Shown here piece after piece: positions 33,607 to 42,156 of a stretch of DNA of 64,000 nt. Position 1 is the first letter of the stretch. The number at the start of each line of letters is the position of its first letter. Under the pieces are notes generated by a model. That model saw only the letters and a program-made list of their open reading frames with translations, did no database searches and was not told the DNA's origin. Source of the stretch: Nonomuraea angiospora (GTDB lineage: Bacteria; Actinomycetota; Actinomycetes; Streptosporangiales; Streptosporangiaceae); contig NZ_JADBEK010000001.1 of assembly GCF_014873145.1 (NCBI RefSeq), positions 1,550,001 through 1,614,000 on the forward strand, in the 5' to 3' direction. Both the position numbers and the translations under genes were made by a program.

Positions 33607-33720
33607 GGCTCTCCGAGACCGCGGGCCGGGAATGGGAGGGAAGGTTCGCGGGCTCACGTGTTGTTTTCCAGCTGGCCGATCGTTAAACACCCGGGGCGTG
33701 ATCCGCCGCGCGACGGAGGA

Positions 33721-34095
33721 TCAGGATGGCTTCCGGGCGCCGTCCGCGCCGTGGCCGCACATCGCGACGGCGGCCTGCTGAGCGTCGGGATGGATGGTCA
33801 GCACCGACCACACGCCGGTGATCTGCAGGAGGCGCGCGGGCCTGCCCTGCACCGCGGCCACGCGGAGGAGGCCGCCCTGCTCGCCTACCGCGGCGTGCAG
33901 CCGGAGCAGGACGTGCAGGCCGCGGCTGTCCAGGAAGGTCAGCCCGCCCAGGTCGAGGACCATGCCCGGGCCGGGCCGGCGGTGCGACTCGGCGTAGGAC
34001 TCCAGCTCGTGAGCGTTGGTGGCGTCGACCTCGCCCGTCACTGTGATCAGCGCGCCGCCGGGCAGGTCGCGGCTGCTCAGGCTCAGGGGCGACAT
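33721..34095 (-). CDS. STAS-domain anti-sigma factor antagonist (RsbV-like)
   Basis: A 124-aa STAS domain. GALITVTGEVDATNAHELES is the first strand-helix unit, and LTFLDSRGLHVLLRLH holds the Ser that is phosphorylated in RsbV/SpoIIAA proteins. ATG 34095 begins the domain with only a weak ribosome site (GAAGTGG). It precedes the RsbW-like kinase gene and would release a sigma factor when unphosphorylated. Confidence 0.85.
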   Translation of the reverse strand: MSPLSLSSRDLPGGALITVTGEVDATNAHELESYAESHRRPGPGMVLDLGGLTFLDSRGLHVLLRLHAAVGEQGGLLRVAAVQGRPARLLQITGVWSVLTIHPDAQQAAVAMCGHGADGARKPS

Positions 34096-34396
34096 GGCGC
34101 CACTTCGGTGACAGCCCGGTCCGGGCCACCGCCCGGCCGGGGTGGACGGAGCGTGCCGCTGCCCGGACGCGGATGCGCAAATCTCTTCCAAGCCGGGCTC
34201 ACCCATCACCCTCTCTGTTCCACGGTGCCGATCCTCGCCCTCCTACTCTTGTCCCGCCGTCGCGGCTGGTCTGCACGCCAGGCGAAGTATCGTCCGCACC
34301 GCTGTCCGGAAAACGAAACCGGCCGTCCCCGATCCGCGCCGCGGGCCGTGGTGCGGGCTGCCCACCATGCCGAGATCACGGCCGGTGCGGAGCCGC
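34096..34396. other. Intergenic region, no gene recognised
   Basis: About 300 bp between the STAS gene start and the stop of the AraC-type gene, both on the minus strand. It should carry the promoter of the STAS/RsbW pair. Open frames crossing it have no known motif. Confidence 0.4.
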
Positions 34397-35368
34397 TCAG
34401 GGGTGACGCGGTTCGGCCGAGGCGTTCAGGGTTTCGCTGGGCGCGCACCCGTACTCGGCCTTGTAGGAATGGGCGAAACGCCCCGGATGGAAGAAGCCCC
34501 AGCGGGCCGCGGTCGCGGCCACCGTGGTGGCGGCGGGATCGCCGGTCTTCAGCTCGTCGTGCGCGCGGGCCATCCGGACCTGGCGCAGATGGCCCAGCGG
34601 GGTGGTGTTCAGGTGCCGGTGGAAGGCGTACTGCAGGGCGCGGGCGCTGACCCGGGCCGCGGTGGCGATCTCGGTGATGCCCATGGGGGCATCGGCGTGC
34701 TCGTCGATGAAGACCATCGCGCGGCGCAGCGTCTGGGGATGCGCGTCGTGCCGGTCCATGCCGGTGGCCTCGGTGCCGGCGTTGCTGGGCAGGGCGGCCA
34801 GCACGCTCGCGGCCAGCAGTTGCCCGGCGGTGGAGACCACGAGGGGTTCGCCGGCCAGCTCCGGGTTGGCCAGGACGTCGTCGCGCAGGTAGGCGATGGT
34901 GCGCAGGAGATGCCGGCCGGTGGCGGCGGAGACGGGCCGGTGTCCGAGCAGCCGTACCGGTTGCGGCCGGCGCTCCGGAAGAGTGTCGGCCACCTGCTGC
35001 AGCAGCGCCGGGTCGAACATGACGATGTTGTAGTGCGAGCGGCGGATCTCACCCGCGTAGGGCCGGTCCGGCGGCGCGAACAGCACCGCGTCCCCCGGCC
35101 CGAACACCTCCTGCTCGCCCCCCGCGACCTGCTGGACGATCGACCCGGACTCCACGGTGCACAGGCACACTTTGCCGAGCGGGTTGACGTCGTAGCTCAT
35201 GGCGTACTCCAGCTGCAGCTGGTCGACGCTCACCGATCCCATGACCTGACGCGAGATCCAGGTCCGCGGACGGTCCACGTCAGACCCGATGCGCATCTTG
35301 GCGTAAGCCTTGCTGAGGAACTCCTCGGTCTGCCCGACATCACGACTGTCGAAGGTCAACGGCTCCAT
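34397..35368 (-). CDS. AraC-family transcriptional regulator
   Basis: A 323-aa activator-type protein. The N-terminal cupin-like AraC_binding_2 domain contains GKVCLCTVESGS and VFGPGDAVLFAPPDRPY. The C-terminal double HTH reads MGITEIATAARVSARALQYA and RWGFFHPGRFAHSYKAEYGC then APSE, the canonical AraC end. ATG 35368 follows GGAGGGTGTC. No obvious partner gene is adjacent; it is divergent from the beta-sandwich/ABC operon at 35608 and could regulate it, though that promoter carries a different dyad. Confidence 0.9.
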   Translation of the reverse strand: MEPLTFDSRDVGQTEEFLSKAYAKMRIGSDVDRPRTWISRQVMGSVSVDQLQLEYAMSYDVNPLGKVCLCTVESGSIVQQVAGGEQEVFGPGDAVLFAPPDRPYAGEIRRSHYNIVMFDPALLQQVADTLPERRPQPVRLLGHRPVSAATGRHLLRTIAYLRDDVLANPELAGEPLVVSTAGQLLAASVLAALPSNAGTEATGMDRHDAHPQTLRRAMVFIDEHADAPMGITEIATAARVSARALQYAFHRHLNTTPLGHLRQVRMARAHDELKTGDPAATTVAATAARWGFFHPGRFAHSYKAEYGCAPSETLNASAEPRHP

Positions 35369-35542
35369 GACACCCTCCGCTCGCCGCCCCACCCGTGGAA
35401 CCCTCGAGACCTGCGTGCAGGCGTCGGAGCAAGGTGACGGATTAATTGACCATACCTTGACGGCAGGCGTCCTGGCGGCGCTCTTCCTTACAGCCATGAG
35501 ACCTCCGATGAATACAGCAGTCGCGGCCCATGGTCAAGAGTC

Positions 35543-35596
35543 TTGACGGGCGAACGCGCCAAGTGATCCTATGTCTCATGATAGGAAAGTTTCCTA
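35543..35596 (+). promoter_or_regulatory. Promoter and operator of the beta-sandwich/ABC operon
   Basis: TTGACG (35543-35548) and TCCTAT (35567-35572) are spaced by 18 bp and suit a -35/-10 pair. Directly downstream TAGGAAA-G-TTTCCTA (35582-35596) is a perfect 15-bp inverted repeat that would cover the transcription start. It ends 4 bp before the GGAGGG ribosome site of the first gene. Confidence 0.7.
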
Positions 35597-35607
35597 ATGG
35601 AGGGTCG

Positions 35608-36192
35608 ATGCGATTACTCACCATGAGCGCGCTGACCGCCGGGATGCTGCTGCCCGCCCTTCCGGCCGTGGCCGACCCCGTGGAATCGGGGCCGTGGACC
35701 TCGTACTCACCCACGTTCACCGTCCAGGAGCGGGGCTGCGGCGACGTCAGCGACCTGACGTTCACGCTGACCTGCTCGACCGACAGCGGCGACCAGCGGG
35801 CCGAACGGCGCTACGCCACCTACTCCAGCGGCACGCGCCAGTTCGAGGGCTACTTCAAGATCACCAGCCTGCCCGGTTCGCGGATCAGCCTCAAGCAGAC
35901 GTTCAAGACCACGGGCCCGTTCTTCATGCTCGCCGTCGAGCGCGGCGGGCGGCTGTACGCGGTGCACGGCGGCGACACGATCGCCACGGGCGCGACCATC
36001 GGCACCACGGTCCGCGTCAACACCGTCCACGTGGTCGGCAGCGTCCACCGCACCTATATCAACGGCTCGCTGAAGCACACCGCGGCCAGCGAGAGCGGCA
36101 GCTTCTACGACAAGCTGGGGGCCTACCGGACGGCCAGCGGCCAGGGGCCCGCCACGGTCGAGTGGAGCGGCATCCGCTTCTGGCGTAAGTAG
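35608..36192 (+). CDS. Small secreted beta-sandwich protein, possible polysaccharide lyase
   Basis: A 194-aa exported protein with signal peptide MRLLTMSALTAGMLLPALPA and cleavage after AVA. The mature part is nearly all beta: RYATYSSGTRQFEGYFKITS, ISLKQTFKTTGPFFML, and a final KLGAYRTASGQGPATVEWSG. This pattern, with Tyr and Arg on the inner sheet and Cys pairs near the start, resembles jelly-roll lyases such as PL20 or PL7, but the family is not certain. It heads a five-gene unit with an FN3-like lipoprotein and a sugar importer, which fits a secreted carbohydrate-active or -binding role. Confidence 0.55.
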   Translation: MRLLTMSALTAGMLLPALPAVADPVESGPWTSYSPTFTVQERGCGDVSDLTFTLTCSTDSGDQRAERRYATYSSGTRQFEGYFKITSLPGSRISLKQTFKTTGPFFMLAVERGGRLYAVHGGDTIATGATIGTTVRVNTVHVVGSVHRTYINGSLKHTAASESGSFYDKLGAYRTASGQGPATVEWSGIRFWRK

Positions 36193-36198
36193 CGGGCG

Positions 36199-36909
36199 AT
36201 GAGGGCCCGGATGGCGTTGGCGCTGGCACTGGTGGTCACGGGGTGCGCCGCCCCGCGGCAGGATCCCGGGGTCCGGCTGGAGGCCGCGCTCGTGTCGCCG
36301 ACCGACATCGCGCTGCGCTGGCGGGGCCGGGATCCGGGCGCCGCCGGTCACGTGATCGAGTTCGCCACCGAGCCTCAGGGGCCGTACACGATCCTGGGCT
36401 TCCTGCCGCCGGAGCAGAACTCGTACACCCATCCCGACCTCATGCCGCGCACCACGTTCCACTACCGGCTGCGGCCCTACTACGGCGCGGCCTCCGCGCC
36501 GGTCGACGTCACGCTCGGCGACGGCCCTTACCCGAAACCCGGCCCCGGCTGGGCGGAGCCGCGCGTGATCCCGGGAGGGTCCCCCGGGACGCGGCCGGTG
36601 GGCGGCGAAGGGGCCGCGCCCACCGGCCTGACAGCCACGGTGACGCAGGCCGACGGCGTCGCGTTCCGATGGGCCGACCGGGCCCGCGACGAGGAGGGCT
36701 TCCTGCTGGAGGACCGGCCCGCCGGCCGGCCCGACTATCGCGTGATCGCCGTGCTGGCGCCGGACGTCAACGCGTTCGGCCTGGTCACCCTGCCCGAGGA
36801 GCGGCACGCGTCGTACCGGGTGCGCGCCTTCCGCTACGGCCCGCCGTCGAACGTCGTCCGGCGGACGACCGGCGACGACCTCCCATCCCCCACCACCGGA
36901 GAAGACTGA
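36199..36909 (+). CDS. Lipoprotein with two fibronectin-III-like domains
   Basis: A 236-aa protein with a lipobox LVVTGC (Cys16). Two FN3-like halves follow: VRLEAALVSPTDIALRWRGR to about residue 105, and TGLTATVTQADGVAFRWADR to about residue 220, joined by a Pro/Gly linker. It starts 6 bp after the secreted protein and ends 7 bp before the sugar-binding lipoprotein, so it is co-transcribed with both. Cell-surface anchoring or glycan presentation is plausible. No catalytic motif is seen. Confidence 0.65.
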   Translation: MRARMALALALVVTGCAAPRQDPGVRLEAALVSPTDIALRWRGRDPGAAGHVIEFATEPQGPYTILGFLPPEQNSYTHPDLMPRTTFHYRLRPYYGAASAPVDVTLGDGPYPKPGPGWAEPRVIPGGSPGTRPVGGEGAAPTGLTATVTQADGVAFRWADRARDEEGFLLEDRPAGRPDYRVIAVLAPDVNAFGLVTLPEERHASYRVRAFRYGPPSNVVRRTTGDDLPSPTTGED

Positions 36910-36916
36910 GCCCACC

Positions 36917-38203
36917 ATGAACAAGCTGTCCGCGGCCGGCGCGCTCGCGCTGGCCGTCACGTTGGCGCTGAGCGCCTGTTCGAGCGGCACGCCGAGCACA
37001 TCTGCCGCCCCCTCGACCGGGGGCAAGCAGAAGGTCACCTTCCTCGTCTTCCCATCGCCCAACCTGCCGGAGTCGTACTGGAAGGCCCAGGTCGCGCTGG
37101 TGACGAAGGCCAACCCCGACCTCGACGTGGAGCTCGTCGCCGCGCCGTCGGAGTCGGAGCGCAACGACTACGCCAAGCAGCTCGCCGCCTCGGGCCAGCT
37201 GCCGGACGTGCAGATCGGCATGCAGGACCTGATCGCGCTGGAGCCGAACCTGGCGACCTGGACCGAGCAGGAGCTGAAAGACTTCATCTGCCCGACCTGC
37301 GGGGCGGTCAACGGCAAGGTGCTGCAGCTGCCGGCCAACACCCAGACGATCCCGAACGTCTACTACAGCAAGAAGCTGTTCAAGAAGGCCGGGATCGAGG
37401 CGCCGCCGAAGACGTACGCCGAGCTGCTCGCCGACGCCGGCAAGCTCCAGGCCGCCGGGATCACGCCGTTCGTGAGCGGCGGGGCGTTCGTCACCTCCCA
37501 GCCGTGGACCGCCATCCTGGCCACCGACCTGTACGCCAGGACGCCCGACTGGATCGCCAAGCGGCGCGCCGGCCAGGTCACCTTCGCCGGTGACCCGGCC
37601 ATGAAGGCGGCCACGCAGAAGTTCGCCGACCTGGCCGCCAAGGGCTACCTCGACAAGCGGCAGATCGGCCAGGACTACCCGAAGACGCAGGAGGCGTTCC
37701 TGGCCGGCAAGGGCGCGATGTACCCGATGGGGAGCTGGTTCGCCGCCGCCGCCGACCAGTCGGCCATGAGGGACGACATCGGCGTGTTCGCCTGGCCGGG
37801 CGACGACGGGAGCCTGCACCTTCCGGCGTTCACCGGCGGCGGCCTGTCCGTCAGCGCCACGGCCAAGAACCTGGCCGCGGCCAAGAAGTTCGCGCTGGCC
37901 TTCCAGCTCACCAAGGAGAACCTGGACGCCTCGGTCAAGGCCGACGCGCTCTTCCCCGCCGTCAAGGGCTACACGCCGCCCTCCACCACCGGCCCGGTCT
38001 TCAAGGCCGTGTACGACCTGTGGCAGCAGGCCCTGCAGCAGAACGCGACCGTCCCGGCGTTCAGCTGGGAGGCGGGCGACGCGGCGATGCTGCCCGGCAT
38101 GCAGGGCAAGTTCTGGTCGACCGCGCAGGACCTGGTCAGCGGCAAGAAGACGACGGACCAGGCGCTGGCCTTCCTCGACACCGAATGGGAGAAGAGCGGC
38201 TGA
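36917..38203 (+). CDS. ABC sugar-binding lipoprotein
   Basis: A 428-aa family 1 solute-binding protein. Signal peptide with lipobox LSAC (Cys21) and a Ser/Thr/Pro linker; then QKVTFLVFPSPNLPESYWKA, QTIPNVYYSKKLFKKAGIEA and FLAGKGAMYPMGSWFAAAA, the usual landmarks. Two nearby Cys (FICPTCGAV) are unusual for this family and may form a disulfide. The stop overlaps the first permease (TGATG). It likely binds an oligosaccharide released by the secreted protein of the same operon. Confidence 0.9.
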   Translation: MNKLSAAGALALAVTLALSACSSGTPSTSAAPSTGGKQKVTFLVFPSPNLPESYWKAQVALVTKANPDLDVELVAAPSESERNDYAKQLAASGQLPDVQIGMQDLIALEPNLATWTEQELKDFICPTCGAVNGKVLQLPANTQTIPNVYYSKKLFKKAGIEAPPKTYAELLADAGKLQAAGITPFVSGGAFVTSQPWTAILATDLYARTPDWIAKRRAGQVTFAGDPAMKAATQKFADLAAKGYLDKRQIGQDYPKTQEAFLAGKGAMYPMGSWFAAAADQSAMRDDIGVFAWPGDDGSLHLPAFTGGGLSVSATAKNLAAAKKFALAFQLTKENLDASVKADALFPAVKGYTPPSTTGPVFKAVYDLWQQALQQNATVPAFSWEAGDAAMLPGMQGKFWSTAQDLVSGKKTTDQALAFLDTEWEKSG

Positions 38204-39138
38204 TGGCCGTCAGCACCACCCATCGCAGGCCCGGCACGCTCACCCGCCCGGGGAGCAGGCGGCCGGCGTGGCCGGGCCTGTGGCACTTCCTGACGTTCGC
38301 GGCCCCGGGCACGCTCGTCTACACGTGCCTGGTGCTGCTGCCGATCGCGATGAGCGTCGGCTACAGCCTCACCAACCAGGCGCTGCTCAGGCCGAACACG
38401 CGGTTCGTGGGCCTGCGCAACTACGAGCTGCTCTTCCGGGACGAGACGTTCCTGAGCTCGCTGCGGGTCACCACGATCCTGACGCTGATCGTGGTCATCG
38501 TCCCGAACGTGCTCGGCGTGGCCGTCGCCGTCGTCCTCGACCGGCGCGGCTGGCTCTACAACGCGCTGCGCAGCGTCTTCTTCACGCCGATGGTGATCAG
38601 CTCCGTGGTCATCAGCGTGATCTGGACGCGCGTGCTCGCCGACGACGGGCCGATCAACCAGGGGCTGCGGGCCCTCGGCGTGGCCGAGCCGCCGGGCTGG
38701 CTGTCCGACCCGGACATCGCGCTGTACTCGCTGTCGTCCATCGTCTGCTGGCAGATGCTCGGTTTCTGCGTGGTCGTCTACCTGGCCGGGCTGCAGGGCG
38801 TGCCGCAGGAGCTGGCCGAGGCGGCCGCGATCGACGGGGCGGGGCCGCTGCGCCGCTTCTGGAAGGTGACCTGGCCGCTGCTGGCGCCCGCGCTGACCAT
38901 CAACACCGTCGTGCTGCTGATCTCGGCGTTCAAGATCTTCGACCACGTGAAGGTCATCACGAACGGCGGCCCGGGCACGGGCACGACGGCCAGCGTGGCG
39001 TTCGTCGTCCTGCAGGAGGGGTTCGTGGAGAACCGCACCGGTTACGCCTCCGCCGAGGCGGTCGTCATGCTCGTCGTCATCGCCGCCCTGTCGGTGGTGA
39101 CGCTGCGGATCCTGCAGCGCAGGGAGGTCCAGCTATGA
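38203..39138 (+). CDS. ABC sugar permease, MalF/UgpA type
   Basis: A 311-aa membrane protein of six helices after a basic N-terminus. EAA loop: EAAAIDGAGPLRRFWKVTWP. FKIFDHVKVITNGGPGTGTT is the typical final loop. The ATG overlaps the stop of the binding protein by one base, and its own stop overlaps the next permease (ATGA). No ATPase gene is present in the operon. Confidence 0.92.
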   Translation: MAVSTTHRRPGTLTRPGSRRPAWPGLWHFLTFAAPGTLVYTCLVLLPIAMSVGYSLTNQALLRPNTRFVGLRNYELLFRDETFLSSLRVTTILTLIVVIVPNVLGVAVAVVLDRRGWLYNALRSVFFTPMVISSVVISVIWTRVLADDGPINQGLRALGVAEPPGWLSDPDIALYSLSSIVCWQMLGFCVVVYLAGLQGVPQELAEAAAIDGAGPLRRFWKVTWPLLAPALTINTVVLLISAFKIFDHVKVITNGGPGTGTTASVAFVVLQEGFVENRTGYASAEAVVMLVVIAALSVVTLRILQRREVQL

Positions 39139-39965
39139 GCGGTTCGCGGCTGCCGTGGGTGCGTCCGCTGGTGGCGCTGGTCATCGGCGCGGTCTTCTTC
39201 GTCCCTCTCTACATCGCGCTGATCAACGTCTTCAAGGCGAGCGGCCAGGTCGCCCGCGACACCATGTCGCTGCCCGACCCGCCCACCCTGGACAACCTCA
39301 CCCGCGTGCTGACCGACCCCGGCAGCCTCTTCTGGCCGTCGCTGCGCACCAGCGTCGTGGTGACGTCGCTGTCGATCGTCATCCTGACGCTGCTGTCGGC
39401 CATGCTGGGCCACTACCTGGCGCGGCACACCCAGTGGTGGTCGCGCGCGGTCATGGTGCTGCTGCTGTGCGGGCTGATGATCCCGCCGCAGGTCATCCTC
39501 ATCCCGGTCACGCAGGTGCTGAAGTCGCTCGGGCTGATGTCCACGCTCCAGGGGCTCATCCTGTTCAACGTCGGCTACTACGTGCCGTTCGGGGTGTTCG
39601 TCTTCTCCGGGTTCATGAAGGGCATCCCGCGCGAGCTGGAGGAGGCGGCCGCGATCGACGGGGCGACGCGCTGGCAGACGTTCTGGCGCGTCGTCTTCCC
39701 CCTCCTGCGGCCGGCCACCGCGAGCGTGCTGATCTTCCTCGGGGTGTGGATCTGGAACGACTTCCTCAACCCGCTGATCATCTACGGCCCCCGCGAGGGC
39801 ACGACGATCATGACGGGCGTGTACAAGTCGCTCGGCCAGTACGCGGCGGACTTCGGCGGCATGTTCGCGCTGATGTTCCTGGCCACGCTGCCGATCCTGG
39901 TCTTCTACCTGCTGCTGCAGAAGCAGTTCGTCAAGGGCCTCACGGGCGGGGCGACGAAGGGGTGA
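39135..39965 (+). CDS. ABC sugar permease, MalG/UgpE type
   Basis: A 276-aa partner permease. EAA loop: EEAAAIDGATRWQTFWRVVF. WNDFLNPLIIYGPREG and the C-terminal KQFVKGLTGGATKG are family signatures. The ATG overlaps the preceding stop. Its last 26 bp overlap tail-to-tail with the debranching-enzyme-like gene on the other strand, so the two transcripts collide. Confidence 0.92.
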   Translation: MSGSRLPWVRPLVALVIGAVFFVPLYIALINVFKASGQVARDTMSLPDPPTLDNLTRVLTDPGSLFWPSLRTSVVVTSLSIVILTLLSAMLGHYLARHTQWWSRAVMVLLLCGLMIPPQVILIPVTQVLKSLGLMSTLQGLILFNVGYYVPFGVFVFSGFMKGIPRELEEAAAIDGATRWQTFWRVVFPLLRPATASVLIFLGVWIWNDFLNPLIIYGPREGTTIMTGVYKSLGQYAADFGGMFALMFLATLPILVFYLLLQKQFVKGLTGGATKG

Positions 39966-42006
39966 CGGCCTCCTCCAGGCGGACGCCCGGGGGCAGGCCC
40001 TTGACCGTGGCGGTGCCGTCGTGGCCGACCCGTACCTCGACCTCGGCGTCCGCCACGCGCAGCCCGGCCGTCAGCGCGCCCAGGGGCGCGCCGGACAGCG
40101 GGCGCAGCTCCACCCGGCCCGCCGGCACGTCGGGGTAGAGCCCGGTCGCCGCGTGGGCGATGACGACCGCGGCGGCGGCCGACCACGCCTGGGGGCGGCA
40201 GGAGGCCGGGTAGGCCACCGGGCGGCCCATCTGTTCGCGGGCGTCGCCCGCGAACAGCTCCGGCAGCCGGTAGCCGAACGACTCGGCCGCCGCCAGCAGC
40301 CCCTCGGCCAGGGTGGTGGCCTGCTCGTCGAAGCCCTCCCTGGCCAGGCCGGCGATGACGATGGCCGTGTCGTGCGGCCAGACGGACCCGCAGTGGTACG
40401 ACAGCGGGCTGAACCCGCCCTCCTCCGACGACATCGTCCGCAGCCCGAACCCCTCCGCCATGCCGGGCGAGGCCAGCAGGCCGGCGACCCGGGCCGACTC
40501 CTCGCGCGAGAGCAGGCCGGTGCCGAGCAGGTGGCCGATGTTGCTGGTCAGGGAGTTCACGGGGCGCTTGTCGCGGTCGAGGGCGAGCGCCGGGAAGGGG
40601 CCCTGGGGGCCGTCGACCCAGAAGGCGGCGCGGAAGCGCTCGGCCAGCGCTCCGGCGTAGTCGCGCCACCGATCGGCCCCCGGGAGGTCGAAGGCGTCCA
40701 GGAGGGCGGCTCCGTGCAGGGCGGCCTGGTGGGCGTAGCCCTGCACCTCCGCCAGCGCGATCGGCGGCTCGGCCTGGCGGCCGTCGTGGAAGCGGACCGA
40801 GTCGCCCGAGTCCTTCCAGCCCTGGTTGGCCAGGCCGCGGCCGCTGGAGTCGATGTACTCGAGGAAGCCGTCCCCGTCGGGGTCGGCGTGGTCGGCGAGC
40901 CAGCCCAGCGCGGCCTGGAGGTTCGGCAGCAGCGCCCGCACCTCCGAGTCCGGCAGGCCCCAGCGCCACGCGTCGTGCAGCAGGCTGATCCAGAGCGGGG
41001 TGGCGTCGATGGTGCCGTAGTAGGCGGCGGGCAGCCGTCCGCCCTTGTCGTTCAGGTCGAAGGCGTCCCGGCGCAGCTCGTGCATGATCTTGCCCGGGGC
41101 CTCGCCGGAGTCCGGGTCGAGGCGGCGGCCCTGGCGGCGGGCCAGGACGCGCAGGGTGCCCGCGGCCAGCCGGGTGCCGAGCGGGAGCAGCATGCGCGCC
41201 GCCCAGATGCTGTCCCTGCCGAAGAGGGTCAGGAACCAGGGCGCCCCGGCCGCGAGGAACGTGTCGCCGGGCTCGGCGGGCTCGGCCAGCCGCAGCGAGC
41301 GCAGGTCTTCCAGGGACTGGTCCAGCAGCCTGGAGACGCGCCGGTCGTCGGCGGTGACGTGCGGCTGGCTCCATTCGAGGGTCGCGGCGGGAGGCACGAC
41401 GACCACGGCGGAGTCCTCGACGGCGAGCTCCCAGCGCAGGGTGGCCCGGCCGCGGGGCGGCAGGCTCACCTCCCAGCGCAGGCACGCCCCGTCGCCCGCC
41501 GTCGCGTGGGCGCCGTGGCCGGTGACGGTGACCTGGGTGGTGTCGGCGTGCCAGGTCAGGCGCCCGTCCCCGGCCGCGCCCGCCGGTACGGGGGTGCCGG
41601 AGCGCCCCGACTTGACCGCCTCGACGGCGGCGAAGTCGCACGCCAGCTCGACGGTGACGGTGGCCGTGACCGGCGACGCCGCGGTGGAGACGATCTCCAC
41701 CTGCTCGCCCATGCCGAACGGCGACAGCTCCCGCGAGCGCTCGATCCGGACCGTGGGGTCGATCGTGCGGTCGCCGAGCCAGCGGGCCAGGGACACGAAC
41801 CGGGCCTGGCCGGCGGCCCCGGGCGCGTACCCGATGGACTCCGGCTCGCGCCCGTCCACGAGGAGCCGGGCCTGGGAGAGCACCCGGCGGTCCGCGCAGA
41901 AGAGCCCCTGCACGCCGGCCTGACGGATCTGGCCGTCGGCGTCGCTCAGCGCGCTGGCCGGCGCCATGACGGTGCTGACCAGATCGTGCAGCAGCGGCTG
42001 AAGCAC
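39940..42006 (-). CDS. Glycogen-debranching-type glycosidase (amylo-alpha-1,6-glucosidase family)
   Basis: A 688-aa cytoplasmic protein without signal peptide. The N-terminal beta domain (GLFCADRRVLSQARLLVDG) is the GDE_N_bis module. The C-terminal (alpha/alpha)6 barrel carries APWFLTLFGRDSIWAARMLL, PAAYYGTIDATPLWISLLHD and SPLSYHCGSVWPHDTAIVIA, the landmarks of trehalase-like/amylo-1,6-glucosidase enzymes with catalytic acidic residues in GTIDATPL and the barrel loops. It is divergent from lacI with a pair of operators between, so LacI-controlled. Many such proteins act on sucrose or rhamnose-type glycosides, so the substrate is uncertain. Confidence 0.82.
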   Translation of the reverse strand: MLQPLLHDLVSTVMAPASALSDADGQIRQAGVQGLFCADRRVLSQARLLVDGREPESIGYAPGAAGQARFVSLARWLGDRTIDPTVRIERSRELSPFGMGEQVEIVSTAASPVTATVTVELACDFAAVEAVKSGRSGTPVPAGAAGDGRLTWHADTTQVTVTGHGAHATAGDGACLRWEVSLPPRGRATLRWELAVEDSAVVVVPPAATLEWSQPHVTADDRRVSRLLDQSLEDLRSLRLAEPAEPGDTFLAAGAPWFLTLFGRDSIWAARMLLPLGTRLAAGTLRVLARRQGRRLDPDSGEAPGKIMHELRRDAFDLNDKGGRLPAAYYGTIDATPLWISLLHDAWRWGLPDSEVRALLPNLQAALGWLADHADPDGDGFLEYIDSSGRGLANQGWKDSGDSVRFHDGRQAEPPIALAEVQGYAHQAALHGAALLDAFDLPGADRWRDYAGALAERFRAAFWVDGPQGPFPALALDRDKRPVNSLTSNIGHLLGTGLLSREESARVAGLLASPGMAEGFGLRTMSSEEGGFSPLSYHCGSVWPHDTAIVIAGLAREGFDEQATTLAEGLLAAAESFGYRLPELFAGDAREQMGRPVAYPASCRPQAWSAAAAVVIAHAATGLYPDVPAGRVELRPLSGAPLGALTAGLRVADAEVEVRVGHDGTATVKGLPPGVRLEEAVTPSSPRP

Positions 42007-42094
42007 TACGTTTCCCCCTGAGGTTCAGATAAATGATCACCCGGGTCTTGACAGACGGACGCCGGGGGTGCAGATTGCGAAACACTCCGCTAAC

Positions 42095-42138
42095 TTTGAA
42101 CGATCAAATCATGCCTCAACGGACTTTGAACGTTCAAC
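42095..42138. promoter_or_regulatory. Tandem LacI operators between debranching enzyme and lacI
   Basis: TTTGAACGATCAAA (42095-42108) and TTTGAACGTTCAAC (42125-42138) are dyads around a central CG, centred exactly 30 bp apart. The second lies 18 bp before the lacI start. The layout fits autoregulation plus control of the divergent glycosidase, and the spacing equals that of the pair at 19005-19049. Confidence 0.8.
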
Positions 42139-42156
42139 CCCCTCGAAAGGCGATTT

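Noticed and set aside
35442..35765. Minus-strand frame across the promoter of the beta-sandwich operon
   Set aside because: It overlaps a well-formed promoter, operator and ribosome site on the other strand and has no recognisable product.
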